A stretch of 6,251 nt of DNA from Eubacteriales bacterium (GTDB taxonomy: Bacteria > Bacillota_A > Clostridia > Christensenellales > Aristaeellaceae), in the NCBI GenBank assembly GCA_029974855.1, contig JARKQO010000393.1, positions 1 to 6,251 of the forward strand. Direction: 5' to 3'. Below, piece by piece: positions 5,062 to 6,251 of the stretch (position 1 is the stretch's first letter; each line of letters starts with the position of its first letter). A program made the translations under genes and the position numbers. The notes under the pieces are model-generated. The model was not told where the DNA came from. It made no database searches and saw only the letters and a program-made list of their open reading frames with translations.

Positions 5062-6251
5062 ATGGAAGACAAAAAGTATACCCGCTTAACCAACGAAGTC
5101 GGCGCGCCCATTCCCGATAACGAGAACGCCATTACCGCCGGCCCCCGGGGCCCTGTGGTGCTCCAGGACGTATGGCTGCTGGAAAAGATGGCCCACTTCA
5201 ACCGGGAAGTGATCCCCGAGCGCCGGATGCACGCCAAGGGCTGGGGCGCCTACGGCCACCTTACCGTTACCGGCGACATCAGCGCTTACACCCGGGCCAA
5301 GGTGCTGCAGCCCGGCACGAAAACCGACCTGTTTCTGCGCTTCTCCACCGTGGCCGGGGAGCGGGGCGCGGCCGACGCCGAGCGGGACATCCGGGGCGTG
5401 GCCGTCAAGTTCTACACCGAAGAAGGCAACTGGGACCTGGTGGGCAACAACACCCCCACCTTCTTCATCCGCGATGTTCATAATTTCTCCGACCTGAACC
5501 GGGCCGTGAAGCGGGACCCCCGCACCGGCATGCGCTCCGCCCAGAACAACTGGGACTACTGGACCCTGCTGCCCGAAACCTTCCACCAGCGCACCATCGT
5601 CATGTCCGACCGGGGCATTCCCGCCAGCTTCCGCCACATGCACTTTTTCGGGGAGCATACCTTCTCCTTCTACAACGATAAGAACGAGCGGGTCTGGTGC
5701 AAATTCCACTTCAAGACCCAGCAGGGCATCAAGAACCTCACCAACGCCGAGGCCGCCAAGGTCTGCGGCATGGATCGGGAAAGCCATGGCCGGGACCTGT
5801 TCGAGTCCATCGAAAAGGGCGAGTTCCCCAGGTGGACCATGTACGTGCAGATCATGACCGAGGAGCAGGCCCAAAACCACTACGAGAATCCCTTTGACAT
5901 CACCAAGATCTGGCCCCACAAGGAATTCCCCCTCATGGAGGTGGGCGTGCTGGAGCTGAACCGCAATCCGGAGAACTACTTCGCGGAAGTGGAGCAATCC
6001 GCCTTCACCCCCGCCCACGTGGTGCCCGGCATCGGCTTCTCCCCGGACCGCTTCCTCCAGGGCCGCCTCTTCTCCTACGGCGACGCCCAGCGCTATCGCC
6101 TGGGGGTGAACCACAACCACATCCCCGTGAACCGCGCCAAGGTGGAGGTCAACGAATACCACCGGGACGGGGCCATGCGCACCGACGGCAACTACGGCCG
6201 CGCCCCCGCCTATACCCCCAACAGCATGGGCTACTGGACGGCCCAGCCCGA
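5062..6251 (+). CDS. katA: Heme catalase KatA (clade 3, small-subunit type), 3' end outside window
   Basis: The visible 396 residues form a monofunctional heme catalase, which converts two hydrogen peroxide to water and oxygen in the cytoplasm. [12 protein letters not shown] (54-65) holds the distal catalytic His57. [14 protein letters not shown] (125-138) carries the distal Asn (129/130). [14 protein letters not shown] (335-348) supplies the proximal heme ligand Tyr339 and its Arg335 partner. The short N-terminus, about 56 residues before the catalytic His, and the [12 protein letters not shown] form fit the small-subunit, clade-3-like enzymes that are typically tetrameric and may bind NADPH. 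The frame is open to the last base, so about 80-100 residues, and possibly a terminator, are missing only because the window stops. No separate promoter is visible in the 40 bases after perR, so it is probably expressed from the PerR-controlled promoter upstream. Confidence 0.96.
   Translation, partial: MEDKKYTRLTNEVGAPIPDNENAITAGPRGPVVLQDVWLLEKMAHFNREVIPERRMHAKGWGAYGHLTVTGDISAYTRAKVLQPGTKTDLFLRFSTVAGERGAADAERDIRGVAVKFYTEEGNWDLVGNNTPTFFIRDVHNFSDLNRAVKRDPRTGMRSAQNNWDYWTLLPETFHQRTIVMSDRGIPASFRHMHFFGEHTFSFYNDKNERVWCKFHFKTQQGIKNLTNAEAAKVCGMDRESHGRDLFESIEKGEFPRWTMYVQIMTEEQAQNHYENPFDITKIWPHKEFPLMEVGVLELNRNPENYFAEVEQSAFTPAHVVPGIGFSPDRFLQGRLFSYGDAQRYRLGVNHNHIPVNRAKVEVNEYHRDGAMRTDGNYGRAPAYTPNSMGYWTAQP

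Noticed and set aside
5086..6162. 358-codon minus-strand frame opposite catalase
   Set aside because: Val/Gly/His-rich translation typical of antisense to GC-rich genes; the catalase frame has every catalytic motif.

Overview
The window reads as ordinary, gene-dense chromosome from a GC-rich Gram-positive bacterium. My best guess is an anaerobic, gut-type member of the Clostridia (Oscillospiraceae-like). This rests on the strong AGGAGG-type ribosome binding sites before most genes, the high-GC codon use, a perR-katA pair of Firmicutes type, and GC-rich palindromes of a kind I associate with that group. The taxonomic guess is inference, not something the sequence proves.

Layout. Positions 1-134 carry three closely spaced palindromes next to, and overlapping, the 3' end of a minus-strand gene pair. 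That pair runs leftwards: a GT1/GT28-fold glycosyltransferase resembling sterol glucosyltransferases (1721 to 438), then a stand-alone FeoA-domain protein (409 to 101). A 199-base divergent intergenic region (1722-1920) holds a recognisable promoter on each strand. Rightwards lie a YcaQ/AlkX-family DNA glycosylase-like protein (1921-3147), SfsA nuclease overlapping it by 4 bases (3144-3827), and an unrecognised membrane-anchored protein 11 bases further on (3839-4477) with clearly lower GC. After a 148-base gap comes a peroxide-stress unit: a PerR-type Fur-family repressor (4626-5021) and a clade-3-like heme catalase, KatA (5062 to the window edge, incomplete).

How the genes work together. 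The clearest functional unit is perR-katA. A consensus-like promoter (TTGACA, 17-base spacer, TAGAAT) is overlapped by a perfect 7-1-7 palindrome, TAAGAATCATTCTTA, centred on the predicted transcription start. This predicts a self-regulated repressor that releases its own gene and catalase under peroxide. The YcaQ-like/SfsA pair joins a putative DNA glycosylase with a nuclease and is probably translationally coupled. The glycosyltransferase/FeoA pair is probably co-transcribed, but its functional logic is unclear.

I see no tRNA, rRNA, CRISPR array, insertion sequence or integrase, and no clearly novel multi-gene system. The points most worth a second look are the unusual PerR (short N-terminus, mixed Fur/PerR metal ligands), the low-GC orphan protein behind sfsA, and the FeoA tail and stop codon that fall inside palindromic repeats.
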